A stretch of 33,533 bases of DNA from Pseudomonas sp. (GTDB lineage Bacteria; Pseudomonadota; Gammaproteobacteria; Pseudomonadales; Pseudomonadaceae), in assembly GCF_030150285.1 (NCBI RefSeq), contig NZ_JASLGE010000007.1, positions 1 through 33,533 on the forward strand. Reading direction: 5' to 3'. Shown one piece after another: positions 16,538-24,069 of the stretch. A program made the position numbers and the translations under genes. Under the pieces are notes generated by a model, which was not told the origin of the DNA, searched no databases, and saw only the letters and a list, made by a program, of their open reading frames with translations. Each line of letters begins with the position of its first letter. The stretch's first letter is position 1.

Positions 16538-17347
16538 TCACAGCGGCTCAATGATTGCTTTGGCTGCCGCCAGCGCCTGTCGGGCCCACACCTCGACGCC
16601 CACTTGCGCAACCCTTTGCTCGTGCGGGATCTCGACACTGACCGGGACCGGGGCGGTCAGGTTGCGCCAGATCCTGGCCAGGTCGATGTCGCCTTCGCCG
16701 GGTAGCCAACGCTCGCCACGAGCCGCCTGAATCAAAGCCTCATGGGTGCTCGGCCGCTGCGCCGGGCCATCGCATATTTGTGCGTAGTGCAGCCACTGCG
16801 GCGGAATTTTTTGCAGGTCCTCAAAGCGGCTGCCTGAACGATCAAAATGCAAGGCATCGACCAGAATGCCGCCATTGGCTCGATCGGCCTGTTCAACAAT
16901 ATGCAAGGCCGTGGCGAGGTCATTGACGGCCGTCCAGGGCATGAACTCCAGGTCCGCTGTCAGGCCGAAGGGGCGCATGGCGTCACAGAGCTGGGCGTAG
17001 TGTTCGATCAGCCGGCTTTGCTCGGGATCGTCACCGGCCACGAGCACGGCCTTGGCCCCCAATTGCGCACCGACCTCAAAAAAGGCCAGGTAACGGTCCA
17101 GGTCGAAGTGCCCATCGAGACGGATCAGCTCCAGGTCGAAGACCTTCACGCCGGTGTCGTTCATGCGCGCGAGCGTTTCGCGCAGCATGGGTTTGTCATC
17201 CATCAATGCATAGGCAATGGCCCCCGGGGCGACCGGTAGCAAGCGCAAGCCTGCCTGGTCATAGCCGGTACGGGCGGCCAGCTCGATCATCTCGGGAGGG
17301 CTGTAATTGAGCGCGGTCAGTTGGGCAATGGAATAGCTGGCTTGCAT
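16538..17347 (-). CDS. TIM-barrel sugar phosphate isomerase/epimerase-like protein
   Basis: A 269-residue protein of the xylose isomerase-like TIM-barrel family, starting at the ATG at 17347 with GGAGA upstream. Likely metal ligands are Glu134 in ADLEFMPW, Asp164 in ILVDALHFD, His187 in WLHYAQICD and Glu239 in SVEIPHE, matching the Glu-Asp-His-Glu order of the family. Members include hydroxypyruvate and inosose isomerases and 3-dehydroshikimate dehydratases. Next to a shikimate dehydrogenase-like enzyme and an aromatic acid transporter, a dehydratase or isomerase acting on a hydroxylated cyclohexane acid is the likely role. The gene lies 37 bases after the transporter gene and 40 bases before the first flavoprotein gene. 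Confidence 0.9.
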   Translation of the reverse strand: MQASYSIAQLTALNYSPPEMIELAARTGYDQAGLRLLPVAPGAIAYALMDDKPMLRETLARMNDTGVKVFDLELIRLDGHFDLDRYLAFFEVGAQLGAKAVLVAGDDPEQSRLIEHYAQLCDAMRPFGLTADLEFMPWTAVNDLATALHIVEQADRANGGILVDALHFDRSGSRFEDLQKIPPQWLHYAQICDGPAQRPSTHEALIQAARGERWLPGEGDIDLARIWRNLTAPVPVSVEIPHEQRVAQVGVEVWARQALAAAKAIIEPL

Positions 17348-17384
17348 AGCCTGTCTCCGTAGTGGGGGAAAAGTGCGCTGAAAT

Positions 17385-18728
17385 TCAGGTGGTCTGCGTG
17401 CGGATAGCCGACGCTCGACGCTGACGCCCCTTGACCCACAGCGCCATGACGCCAATCAGAGAAGGCACGGCGAGGAATAAAAAGACCTGACTGAAATTCC
17501 ATTCGGCGGCCAGCATCAGCGCACCGATCCCGGCACCGCTGATAGCGCCCATGCGACCGATGCCGGTGGCCCAGCACACCCCGGTGGCACGGATCTGAGT
17601 GGGGTAGAAACTGGCGGCCAATGCATAGCCGCCCACGTTGACGCCGTTGAGGAAGTACCCCAGCAACAGGATCAGCGGGCAGAGGACCTGCATCGTCGGT
17701 TGCTGCAACGCAATGAGCACCGCGCAGATACCGCCGCACAGCATCGTCAGGCCGACGACTTTGTGATGGTTCCAGCGGTCCATCTTCATGCCGACGGTGA
17801 AGTTGCCCAGCATGCCGCCCACTTGCAGCAGGGAGCCCAGCAGTGCCGCTTCACTCAGGCTCAAGCCGGAATCGCGGCTCAGCAGCGGCAGCCAGCTCGA
17901 TAGCAGGTACATGGTCAGCAGGCCCATAAACAGCGTGAGCCAGATCATGCAGGTGCCAAGGCTGTAGCCGGAGGCAAACAGTGCGCTGACTTTGCCCGTA
18001 TTTTTGATCGACTCTTCGCTGCTGAAAAACCGAGTGTGGGCGCTGGCCAATCCAGGGGCGACTTTGTTGATTTCCTTGATCAGGCGATCTTTGAGTGCAG
18101 TGTGCTGGGCCAAAAAGCGGATGGACTCCGGCAGGCTTAACAGCAGCAGAAAAGCGAAGGCAATGGGCAGCACGCCGCCAACCGCCAGCACGGACCGCCA
18201 GCCAAAATGCTCGATCAACCAATCACTGCCCAACCCGCCCAGCGCCGCGCCAAAAGCAAAGCCGCAGTAGACGAACGAGACCATGTGGGAGCGGTAACGC
18301 TTGGGTGCAAATTCAGAAATCAGTGTGGCCGTATTGGGCATCGAAGCCCCCAGACCCACCCCGGTCAGAAAGCGCAGGATGGTCAGGCTGACGAGGCCGG
18401 TTGACCAGGCTGAAGCCAGGCTCCAGACCCCGAACAGCAGCACCGAACCGATGATCACCGGTCTACGGCCGAAACGATCGGCCAATGGGCCGGCAGTCAA
18501 TGACCCAAATGCCAGGCCGAGCAGGCCGCTCATCATCACGGGGCCCAGGTCTTGACGCAGCAATCCCCAGTCATCCACCAGCGCGGGGGCGATGAAGCCC
18601 ATCGCCGTTGTATCGAAACCATCAAAGACCAGCACCATAAAGCCCAGGAACAGCACCAACCATTGCCTGGCGCTCATCTTTCGAGCGTCCATGAAGGTGC
18701 TGACATCAAGGTTTGGAGAGTTCGACAT
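17385..18728 (-). CDS. MFS transporter, aromatic acid:H+ symporter (AAHS) type
   Basis: A 447-residue inner-membrane transporter with about 12 hydrophobic segments. The first helix carries FDGFDTTAMGFIAPAL, the Asp-containing DGxD-type motif of the AAHS group (PcaK, BenK, vanillate and quinate transporters). The MFS motif between helices 2 and 3 is GPLADRFGRRPVII. The start is the ATG at 18728 with AGGAG upstream; a longer frame adds a non-family leader. It heads the operon of TIM-barrel and flavoprotein genes, and an IclR-type palindrome lies about 105 bases before it. It most likely imports the aromatic or hydroaromatic acid that the operon degrades. Confidence 0.92.
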   Translation of the reverse strand: MSNSPNLDVSTFMDARKMSARQWLVLFLGFMVLVFDGFDTTAMGFIAPALVDDWGLLRQDLGPVMMSGLLGLAFGSLTAGPLADRFGRRPVIIGSVLLFGVWSLASAWSTGLVSLTILRFLTGVGLGASMPNTATLISEFAPKRYRSHMVSFVYCGFAFGAALGGLGSDWLIEHFGWRSVLAVGGVLPIAFAFLLLLSLPESIRFLAQHTALKDRLIKEINKVAPGLASAHTRFFSSEESIKNTGKVSALFASGYSLGTCMIWLTLFMGLLTMYLLSSWLPLLSRDSGLSLSEAALLGSLLQVGGMLGNFTVGMKMDRWNHHKVVGLTMLCGGICAVLIALQQPTMQVLCPLILLLGYFLNGVNVGGYALAASFYPTQIRATGVCWATGIGRMGAISGAGIGALMLAAEWNFSQVFLFLAVPSLIGVMALWVKGRQRRASAIRTQTT

Positions 18729-18831
18729 TGTTGACTCCTGCTTTTTTGTTTTTATCAGAACGCCTTTCCTGGCCATGACGTGTTCTTGAGGTGCCAAGGC
18801 ATTTGAGGGTTGAGGCCGTGATTCTACATTA

Positions 18832-18850
18832 AATGGAATACCATTCCATT
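18832..18850. promoter_or_regulatory. Putative IclR operator before the transporter operon
   Basis: AATGGAATACCATTCCATT is a perfect palindrome of two 8-base arms with three central bases. Its core TGGAATACCATTCCA resembles known IclR-family operators (TGGAA-N5-TTCCA). It lies between the iclR-like gene and the transporter gene, about 104 bases before the transporter ATG. Similar sites precede the other two units of the cluster. Confidence 0.7.
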
Positions 18851-18987
18851 AGTAAAAGCAGTTCCGATATGATTTTTATTGGGCAGAAAGCCAGCGCGTT
18901 GAATCCGCACTCAACAGCGAGGTTTCAGGAGAGGAAGGGGGGGCGGCCGGTTCGGAGTGACAGGCCGCGCTTAATCGGTGTGGCCGA

Positions 18988-19797
18988 TCAGTTGGACGGT
19001 TCGCTGATGGGCGAGGTCATCATCGACAGCTTGGGCAGGCTGTCCAGGCTGATCGCGGTGATTTCTTCGGCGGCCTCCAGCAGGACTGTTTTCAGGGTGT
19101 GCATACGCTCCGGTGACAGGCGAACGCTGGGGCCGGCGATGCTGATGACGCCAATAACGTTTTGCTGCGAATCACGAATCGCCGTCGCCATTGCCGCTGC
19201 ACCCATTTCAAAGCTTTCGTTGACCGTGGCATAGCCTTGGTCGCGTGCCAGTTGCAGCAGGCCAAGCAGTTGTTCAATGGTGGTCGCCGCGTTGGGGCCG
19301 TATTCTCCGGGCTTGGTCAGGCCCTGGCGATAAACCAGCTCCAGGGCGCGTTCGTTGCTCAGGCAGCTCAACCAGGCCAGCCCCGAAGCGGTGCAGCACA
19401 GTTTGGCTTCGGCACCGGCATCAGGGTCATAACGCAGGCCAGAGCGCGTTCCCTGGGCCTTGGAGATCCAGACCAGGTTGTCACCATCGACCATGCTCAA
19501 ACGCACCAGCTCGCCGGACACCCGGGCCAGGCGTTCGAGTGCCGGCCGAGCCAAGTCGACCATGTCGCTCTGTGACAGGTGCTTGAGTGCAAGTGAAACC
19601 ACTTTGAGGGCGAGAACATAATTGCCGTGCTGCTGGTCTTGGCGCACAAACCCCTGCTCGACCAGGCAATTGAGCATGCGGTGGGTTGCACTCGGAGGAA
19701 TATCCAGGGCTTCAGCCACCTGCTGAAGGGGGAGCCCGGCTCTTTTTCCGGCTAATAGCTCAATAGCGTGCAGACCACGTTCCAGCGCATTACTCAT
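18988..19797 (-). CDS. IclR-family transcriptional regulator
   Basis: A 269-residue IclR-type regulator, normal length, from the ATG at 19797 with AAGGAA upstream. The N-terminal winged helix (ALERGLHAIELLAGKRAGLP, then LQQVAEALDIPPSATHRMLN) is followed by the effector domain from about residue 75, which includes GLRYDPDAGAEAKLCCTASG and the later ISIAGPSVRLS segment of the family. It is in the same direction as the catabolic genes, between the shikimate dehydrogenase-like gene and the transporter operon. A palindrome before its own gene indicates autoregulation, and two related ones before the other units suggest it controls the whole cluster. IclR proteins commonly respond to aromatic or glyoxylate-type acids, consistent with the context. 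Confidence 0.93.
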   Translation of the reverse strand: MSNALERGLHAIELLAGKRAGLPLQQVAEALDIPPSATHRMLNCLVEQGFVRQDQQHGNYVLALKVVSLALKHLSQSDMVDLARPALERLARVSGELVRLSMVDGDNLVWISKAQGTRSGLRYDPDAGAEAKLCCTASGLAWLSCLSNERALELVYRQGLTKPGEYGPNAATTIEQLLGLLQLARDQGYATVNESFEMGAAAMATAIRDSQQNVIGVISIAGPSVRLSPERMHTLKTVLLEAAEEITAISLDSLPKLSMMTSPISEPSN

Positions 19798-19843
19798 AAA
19801 TGTTCCTTGATGTGTGAGAGTTGAGCTCCCGACGAATATACGT

Positions 19844-19862
19844 ATTGGAAGAGTATTCCAAT
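19844..19862. promoter_or_regulatory. Putative IclR operator before the regulator gene
   Basis: ATTGGAAGAGTATTCCAAT has perfect 7-base arms around five bases and the same TGGAA-N5-TTCCA core as the site at 18832-18850. It lies about 47 bases before the ATG of the IclR gene, in position to block its promoter, which suggests autorepression. Confidence 0.65.
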
Positions 19863-19970
19863 CGTTATGCCGCTGCAAACGACGGAACACAGCCTGTGTA
19901 AACCCCGGCCGTTTCACGAGGCACCACGCGGGCAATCAGTGCTATTGCCCGTGTGGCGACCGTGGCGGTT

Positions 19971-20777
19971 TCAGAGTCCGAAAAATGTTTTGTAGCAGCC
20001 TAATTGCTCGCTGAGCATGTGGCTGCCGGGCTGCACAGGGTGGCCTGCAGCGTGCGCCATCCGTAACAGGCGGGTTTCGACGGGTTGCATGATGATGTCG
20101 GCCACCAGCGTTCCGGGTGCCAGGCTGGCAAGGTCAATCGGCAGCGGATCGTCATCCGACAGGCCTAATGGCGTGGCGTTGATGGCCAGGTCGACTGAGC
20201 CCAGGTGTTGCGGTTGAGCCACTGCACATCGCCCCGGCCAGTGTTGCTCTAGCCTGGCGAGCAGATCCCCGGCTTTGACGGTGTCGGGTTCTTGCAGATA
20301 CAACCGCTCAACTCCGGATTGAAGCAGCGCGACAGCAATCGAGCTGCCGGCACCGCCGCCGCCAGCCAGTACGACACGCTTGCCGGCCAGTTCATACCCC
20401 TTGCGCTGCAGGCCCAGGACAAAGCCGGTACCGTCAAAGTTATCGGCCTCCCACTTGCCTTGTTCGTTGCGCCGCAGTGCGTTGGTGCTGCCGGAGACCT
20501 GCACGGCGAGGCTCAGGGTGTCTGCGAATTCGCGGGCGGCAAACTTGTGCGGAATGGTGATCAGCATGCCCGAGAAATTGTCCATCGCTTGCAGGCCGCG
20601 GATCACGGTCGCGAGTTGGGCAGGGCGGGCATGCGCCGCAATCATCACGGCATCCACACCTTCTTGCGCGAACACGGTGTTCAGTAACTGCGGGGCCTTT
20701 ACCTGCTTGATCGGGTCACCGACCACGGCAAAAATTCGGGTAGCGCCTGTCGGACTCGGAATCAACACTTCAGACAT
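19971..20777 (-). CDS. Shikimate dehydrogenase-like oxidoreductase with altered substrate site
   Basis: A 268-residue member of the shikimate/quinate dehydrogenase family, starting at the ATG at 20777 with AGGAG upstream. Conserved catalytic residues are seen: Lys78 in TIPHKFAA, Asn99 in GSTNAL and Asp115 in NFDGTGF. The Ser-x-Ser that holds the shikimate carboxylate in AroE (HSKSP) is replaced by QVKAP (Val26, Ala28). The nucleotide fold GGGGAGSSIAVAL ends in an acidic LQEPD rather than the Asn-Arg-Thr of NADP enzymes, so NAD is the likely cofactor. These traits point to a catabolic enzyme on a related hydroxylated cyclic acid rather than to aromatic amino acid synthesis. It forms its own unit upstream of the IclR gene, with a palindrome before it. 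Confidence 0.9.
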   Translation of the reverse strand: MSEVLIPSPTGATRIFAVVGDPIKQVKAPQLLNTVFAQEGVDAVMIAAHARPAQLATVIRGLQAMDNFSGMLITIPHKFAAREFADTLSLAVQVSGSTNALRRNEQGKWEADNFDGTGFVLGLQRKGYELAGKRVVLAGGGGAGSSIAVALLQSGVERLYLQEPDTVKAGDLLARLEQHWPGRCAVAQPQHLGSVDLAINATPLGLSDDDPLPIDLASLAPGTLVADIIMQPVETRLLRMAHAAGHPVQPGSHMLSEQLGCYKTFFGL

Positions 20778-20868
20778 TTTGTTCTCCTGGGGGTCTTGCA
20801 TGGCCTATCGCCTGTGCCCGGTTCACCGCCCACCAAAGGTCGGTGGCAGGCAGGCATCATAGCAATAT

Positions 20869-20900
20869 CGGAATTCAATTCCATAAATATATTGAATTCC
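20869..20900. promoter_or_regulatory. Putative IclR operator with extended palindrome before the dehydrogenase gene
   Basis: CGGAATTCAATTCCA (20869-20883) matches the cluster's IclR-type palindromes except for the first base. It is also the left part of a larger dyad: GGAATTCAA (20870-20878) and TTGAATTCC (20892-20900) are perfect complements 13 bases apart, so two dimers might bind side by side. The site lies about 92 bases before the dehydrogenase ATG, in the divergent region shared with the DNA methyltransferase gene. Confidence 0.6.
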
Positions 20901-21088
20901 TTGAGTGCCCTGTCACGGATGAAAAACGGCCTCATCCCGCGTCGATTTTTCAGCGTGAGGGGGCTCTCAGGCGCTCAGGCCCGGCACGCTGGCGCAACAT
21001 CAGGTACCGGTCGTATGAAGGTTGACAGTGTTCATGGGCACGGTATCCTTCGCGGAGCCCGAATTTGGCGCCATTTAATGGATTCACG

Positions 21089-22495
21089 ATGACTCATACC
21101 CCCGATCGCCGCACCAGCCTGCGACTGACCCATTCACAGCATGAAACCATTGGCCATCTGTGTGCAGCGGACGGGGGCAAAATGACCATGAGTGCGTGGA
21201 TCGCACGGGCCATCGATGAAAAGATCCAGCGCGATACTGAGCTGGCTCTAACCCGCCCCACCCACACTGCTCGGCAAGGTCGGCGCTTTTACGAGTTTTT
21301 TGCCGGCGGCGGCATGGCGCGTGCAGGTTTGGGGCCGGAGTGGGAATGCCTGTTTGCCAACGATTTCAACCCCATGAAGGGCCGTGCTTACCGCGATAAC
21401 TGGAACGGCGGGCTGGATTTGCTGGTGGAAGACATTAATAACGTCACCACCGGGCACTTGCCGGATCAGGCGGATCTGGTTTGGGCCTCTTTTCCGTGCC
21501 AGGACCTGTCACTGGCAGGTGTCTATAAAGGTATTGGGCGCGAGCAGGACGAGCAAAAGACCCGTTCAGGCACGTTCTGGCCGTTCTGGCAGCTTATGCG
21601 CGATCTCATGGCTGAAAAGCGTGCGCCCAAGGTCATTGTGCTGGAAAACGTCTACGGCATTTTGACGTCCAACAAAGGGGAAGACTTCGCCGCTATCGGT
21701 TCAGTCCTTTGCGAGGCGGGCTACCGGTTCGGCGCAATGGTGATTGATGCCCGCCACTTTTTGCCGCAGTCGCGCCCTCGGGTCTTTATTGTGGGCGTGC
21801 AGTCTGATGTGGCTATTCCAGCGGCGCTGGTCTCTGAAGTCCCTGTCACACCGTGGCACCCTGAGCGGATGGTGAAGGCTTATGCCGGGCTTTCCCAAGA
21901 CGCTCGTGAAGCGTGGGTGTGGTGGAATTTGGCGCTTGCGCAAGCACGCACATCCAGTTTTATCGGGCTGATCGAAGCGCACCCCGAGGGCGTGAAATGG
22001 GACAGCGCGCAGAAAACTCAACAACTGCTCGCCATGATGAGCCCGACCAATCTGGACAAGGTGCGTGCTGCGCAACAGTCGGGCCAACGCATGGTTGGCG
22101 GGTTGTATAAACGCACCCGGCTGGATGAACAGGGCAACAAGGTGCAACGCGCCGAAGTGCGCTTCGACGACGTTGCCGGCTGTTTGCGCACCCCGGCAGG
22201 CGGGTCAAGCCGGCAAGTGATTCTGGTGGTCGAGGGCGAGCAGATTCAATCGCGCTTGTTGTCTGCGCGTGAAGCCGCGCGGCTTATGGGGCTGGACGAT
22301 ACCTACAAGCTGCCGGGCAATTACAACGACGCTTACCATGTGGTCGGTGATGGCGTGGCCGTGCCCGTGGTGCGCCACCTCGCGCAGTGTCTGTTTGAAC
22401 CGCTATTGTCTGAGCCGAGCACCCACCGGCCAGCCCGCAAACAGCCGGTGGCCCTGGCGACGGACTCGCCTCAGTCGCTGCCATCGTCGGGCTGA
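21089..22495 (+). CDS. DNA (cytosine-5) methyltransferase with N-terminal ribbon-helix-helix-like segment
   Basis: A 468-residue C5 DNA methyltransferase. Motif I is FYEFFAGGGMARAGL (residues 67-81), motif IV FPCQDLSLAG with catalytic Cys137, motif VI ENV (186-188), motif VIII QSRPRVFIVG (227-236), then a target-recognition region of about 130 residues, motif IX RTPAGGSSRQ and motif X GDGVAVPVV. The first 50 residues (RRTSLRLTHSQHETIGHLCA, then MSAWIARAIDEKI) look like a strand-helix-helix DNA-binding unit. It may let the enzyme control its own gene, as N-terminal helix-turn-helix segments do in some other C5 methyltransferases. An alternative start, TTG at 21065, adds eight residues and has a better GGAG site. 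It is tail to tail with the GIY-YIG nuclease gene, overlapping by 25 bases. Confidence 0.93.
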   Translation: MTHTPDRRTSLRLTHSQHETIGHLCAADGGKMTMSAWIARAIDEKIQRDTELALTRPTHTARQGRRFYEFFAGGGMARAGLGPEWECLFANDFNPMKGRAYRDNWNGGLDLLVEDINNVTTGHLPDQADLVWASFPCQDLSLAGVYKGIGREQDEQKTRSGTFWPFWQLMRDLMAEKRAPKVIVLENVYGILTSNKGEDFAAIGSVLCEAGYRFGAMVIDARHFLPQSRPRVFIVGVQSDVAIPAALVSEVPVTPWHPERMVKAYAGLSQDAREAWVWWNLALAQARTSSFIGLIEAHPEGVKWDSAQKTQQLLAMMSPTNLDKVRAAQQSGQRMVGGLYKRTRLDEQGNKVQRAEVRFDDVAGCLRTPAGGSSRQVILVVEGEQIQSRLLSAREAARLMGLDDTYKLPGNYNDAYHVVGDGVAVPVVRHLAQCLFEPLLSEPSTHRPARKQPVALATDSPQSLPSSG

Positions 22496-23043
22496 GCTTG
22501 GGCAAACCCCAGTAAAGTGCGGTGGTATTTCTGCAGGCGGTCGAAGTGCGCGTCCATGGCGCGTGCGATTTGCGGTGAGTTTTTGACGGAAAGAAAGTGG
22601 TCGACGATTTGCGCGTAATGCACCGCCTGGCGCGGGAGCCGATGCGCCGGGTCCTGGCGCTCGCGAATTTCATCCGTGGGCATCACCTGAATCACCTGAT
22701 CGGGTTCCGGTGTATCGCCATAGTCGGCGTAGGCAGGCACGGTGCCGTTCATCAACTGCGACTGGGGGTTGAACGCATGAAACAACTGCGCTTCAAGGTG
22801 GTTGATGGTGGCGATTGACGTCATGGGGTAGGTCCAGACGTATGCAATTTCCCACACGTCGATCTGCCGGTTGGCGATGATGTCTGAGCGCGCTGAGGTG
22901 AGGTGCCTCGACACTCGGTTGCGAATCCCATCCTTCGATTGGCCGACGTAAATGGGTACGTTGTCCAGATCGCACAGCACATACACCCCTTTGTCTCTGG
23001 TCAGCGTTTTGACTGCTTGTTTCCTGAAAGCAAAATCCGTCAT
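22471..23043 (-). CDS. GIY-YIG nuclease, probable restriction endonuclease partner
   Basis: A 190-residue protein with an N-terminal GIY-YIG nuclease domain: GVYVL (Tyr21), PIYVGQS (Tyr32), IRNRVSRHL (Arg43, His47), HLEAQLFHAFNP (Glu84, Asn92). The Arg-x3-His spacing and size resemble the Eco29kI class of type II restriction enzymes, although many other GIY-YIG proteins exist. The C-terminal half has no motif I know and may recognise DNA. The start at 23043 has AAGGA upstream. The convergent, 25-base overlapping neighbour is a C5 methyltransferase, which makes a restriction-modification pair the most likely reading. The recognition sequence cannot be read from the sequence. Confidence 0.85.
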   Translation of the reverse strand: MTDFAFRKQAVKTLTRDKGVYVLCDLDNVPIYVGQSKDGIRNRVSRHLTSARSDIIANRQIDVWEIAYVWTYPMTSIATINHLEAQLFHAFNPQSQLMNGTVPAYADYGDTPEPDQVIQVMPTDEIRERQDPAHRLPRQAVHYAQIVDHFLSVKNSPQIARAMDAHFDRLQKYHRTLLGFAQAQPDDGSD

Positions 23044-23144
23044 TTCTATCCTTACAGTCGACGTTTTGGGAACGATTCGAATTTCATGGGCACTGGGGCA
23101 CGCGTGGTTGAGGCGCGCCAGGCTGGCGTGAGGGGCCTTTGCTC

Positions 23145-23849
23145 CTAGCGTCGCGCTATGTCCGAAAAGTAGAACTTATCCAGGGTATGCCGCGATTCGG
23201 TGTACTCGAACTGTCGGCCGTCCTGCAAAAAAGTCTGGTTGCTGACCACGATCACATGGCTTTGGCTGCCCAGGTCGAGGTACTGCTGATCGTCCTTGTT
23301 GCGCAACACGGCTTCGATGGTGCGCTGGGCATAGCTGATCGGCAGGTTGAGGGTTTGTTCGATGTGGGCATAGATCGAGTGTTGGGCAATGTCCGGGGTG
23401 AGCCCGGGGATCAAGTCGTTCACAAAGTGGTTAATGTCCAGAATCACCCGTTTGCCATCAATGCGGCGCACCCGTTTGATTCGGGTGATCAGGCTACCGT
23501 CCTTGGCGTCGATGAACTCGCGCAGCGCGCCCTCCAGGGGAACGTGCGTGAACTCGACCACCTCGGTGCTGACATCATCGCCTATGCCTGGGCTGGTTTC
23601 CCGAAAGCTGACGATGCCACCCAGTTGAAACTCAATCGGGCTGGAGGACAGCACGAAGGTGCCTTTGCCATGAATTTTTTGCGCAAAGCCGCGTTCCTGA
23701 AGCTGTTCTATCGCCTTGCGCACAGTGCCGCGGCTGGCTTGATAACGGGTTATCAGTTCAGTTTCTGACGGCAAGCGTGCGCCGCGTACCAGACGTTCAG
23801 TCGTGATGCTGGCAAGCAGATCGGTGTAGATCTGGTTGTATTTAGTCAT
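23145..23849 (-). CDS. treR: Trehalose operon repressor (GntR family)
   Basis: A 234-residue GntR/HutC-type regulator, starting at the ATG at 23849. The winged helix occupies residues 1-70, with the hallmark LPSETELITRYQASRGTVRK and the wing KIHGKGTFV. The C-terminal UTRA domain (about 85-230) would bind a phosphorylated sugar, in this case probably trehalose 6-phosphate. It is divergent from treP, and the gap between them holds two copies of a 16-base operator. Binding there would repress both directions until trehalose is taken up. The gene order treR-treP-treC makes the name secure. Confidence 0.9.
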   Translation of the reverse strand: MTKYNQIYTDLLASITTERLVRGARLPSETELITRYQASRGTVRKAIEQLQERGFAQKIHGKGTFVLSSSPIEFQLGGIVSFRETSPGIGDDVSTEVVEFTHVPLEGALREFIDAKDGSLITRIKRVRRIDGKRVILDINHFVNDLIPGLTPDIAQHSIYAHIEQTLNLPISYAQRTIEAVLRNKDDQQYLDLGSQSHVIVVSNQTFLQDGRQFEYTESRHTLDKFYFSDIARR

Positions 23850-23961
23850 GGCGATGGCTCTGTGCCGTTGGGTGTTCAGGGCCCGAACCATAAGGGCTGG
23901 ACCCGGGTAGCGCAAGGTTTTAGACCGTGGCGTGGAGCCCGGTGCGGTATTTTTTTTGCCA

Positions 23962-23977
23962 ACTCGTCTGTACCAGT
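23962..23977. promoter_or_regulatory. Putative TreR operator 1
   Basis: ACTCGTCTGTACCAGT matches the reverse complement of the perfect palindrome at 23988-24003 (ACTCGTCTGTACGAGT) at 15 of 16 bases. It is nearer treR and lies 26 bases, centre to centre, from operator 2. Confidence 0.7.
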
Positions 23978-23987
23978 TATTGATTTA

Positions 23988-24003
23988 ACTCGTACAGACG
24001 AGT
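23988..24003. promoter_or_regulatory. Putative TreR operator 2
   Basis: ACTCGTACAGACGAGT has perfect 6-base arms (ACTCGT/ACGAGT). It lies 66 bases before the treP ATG. With operator 1 it forms a tandem pair between the divergent treR and treP genes, as expected for a repressor dimer binding twice. Confidence 0.75.
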
Positions 24004-24069
24004 ACGTTTCGTTTCAGCGTGCTGCCATAACGACGCTCCATAATAAAAATGCCAAGCGGAAGACGACGC

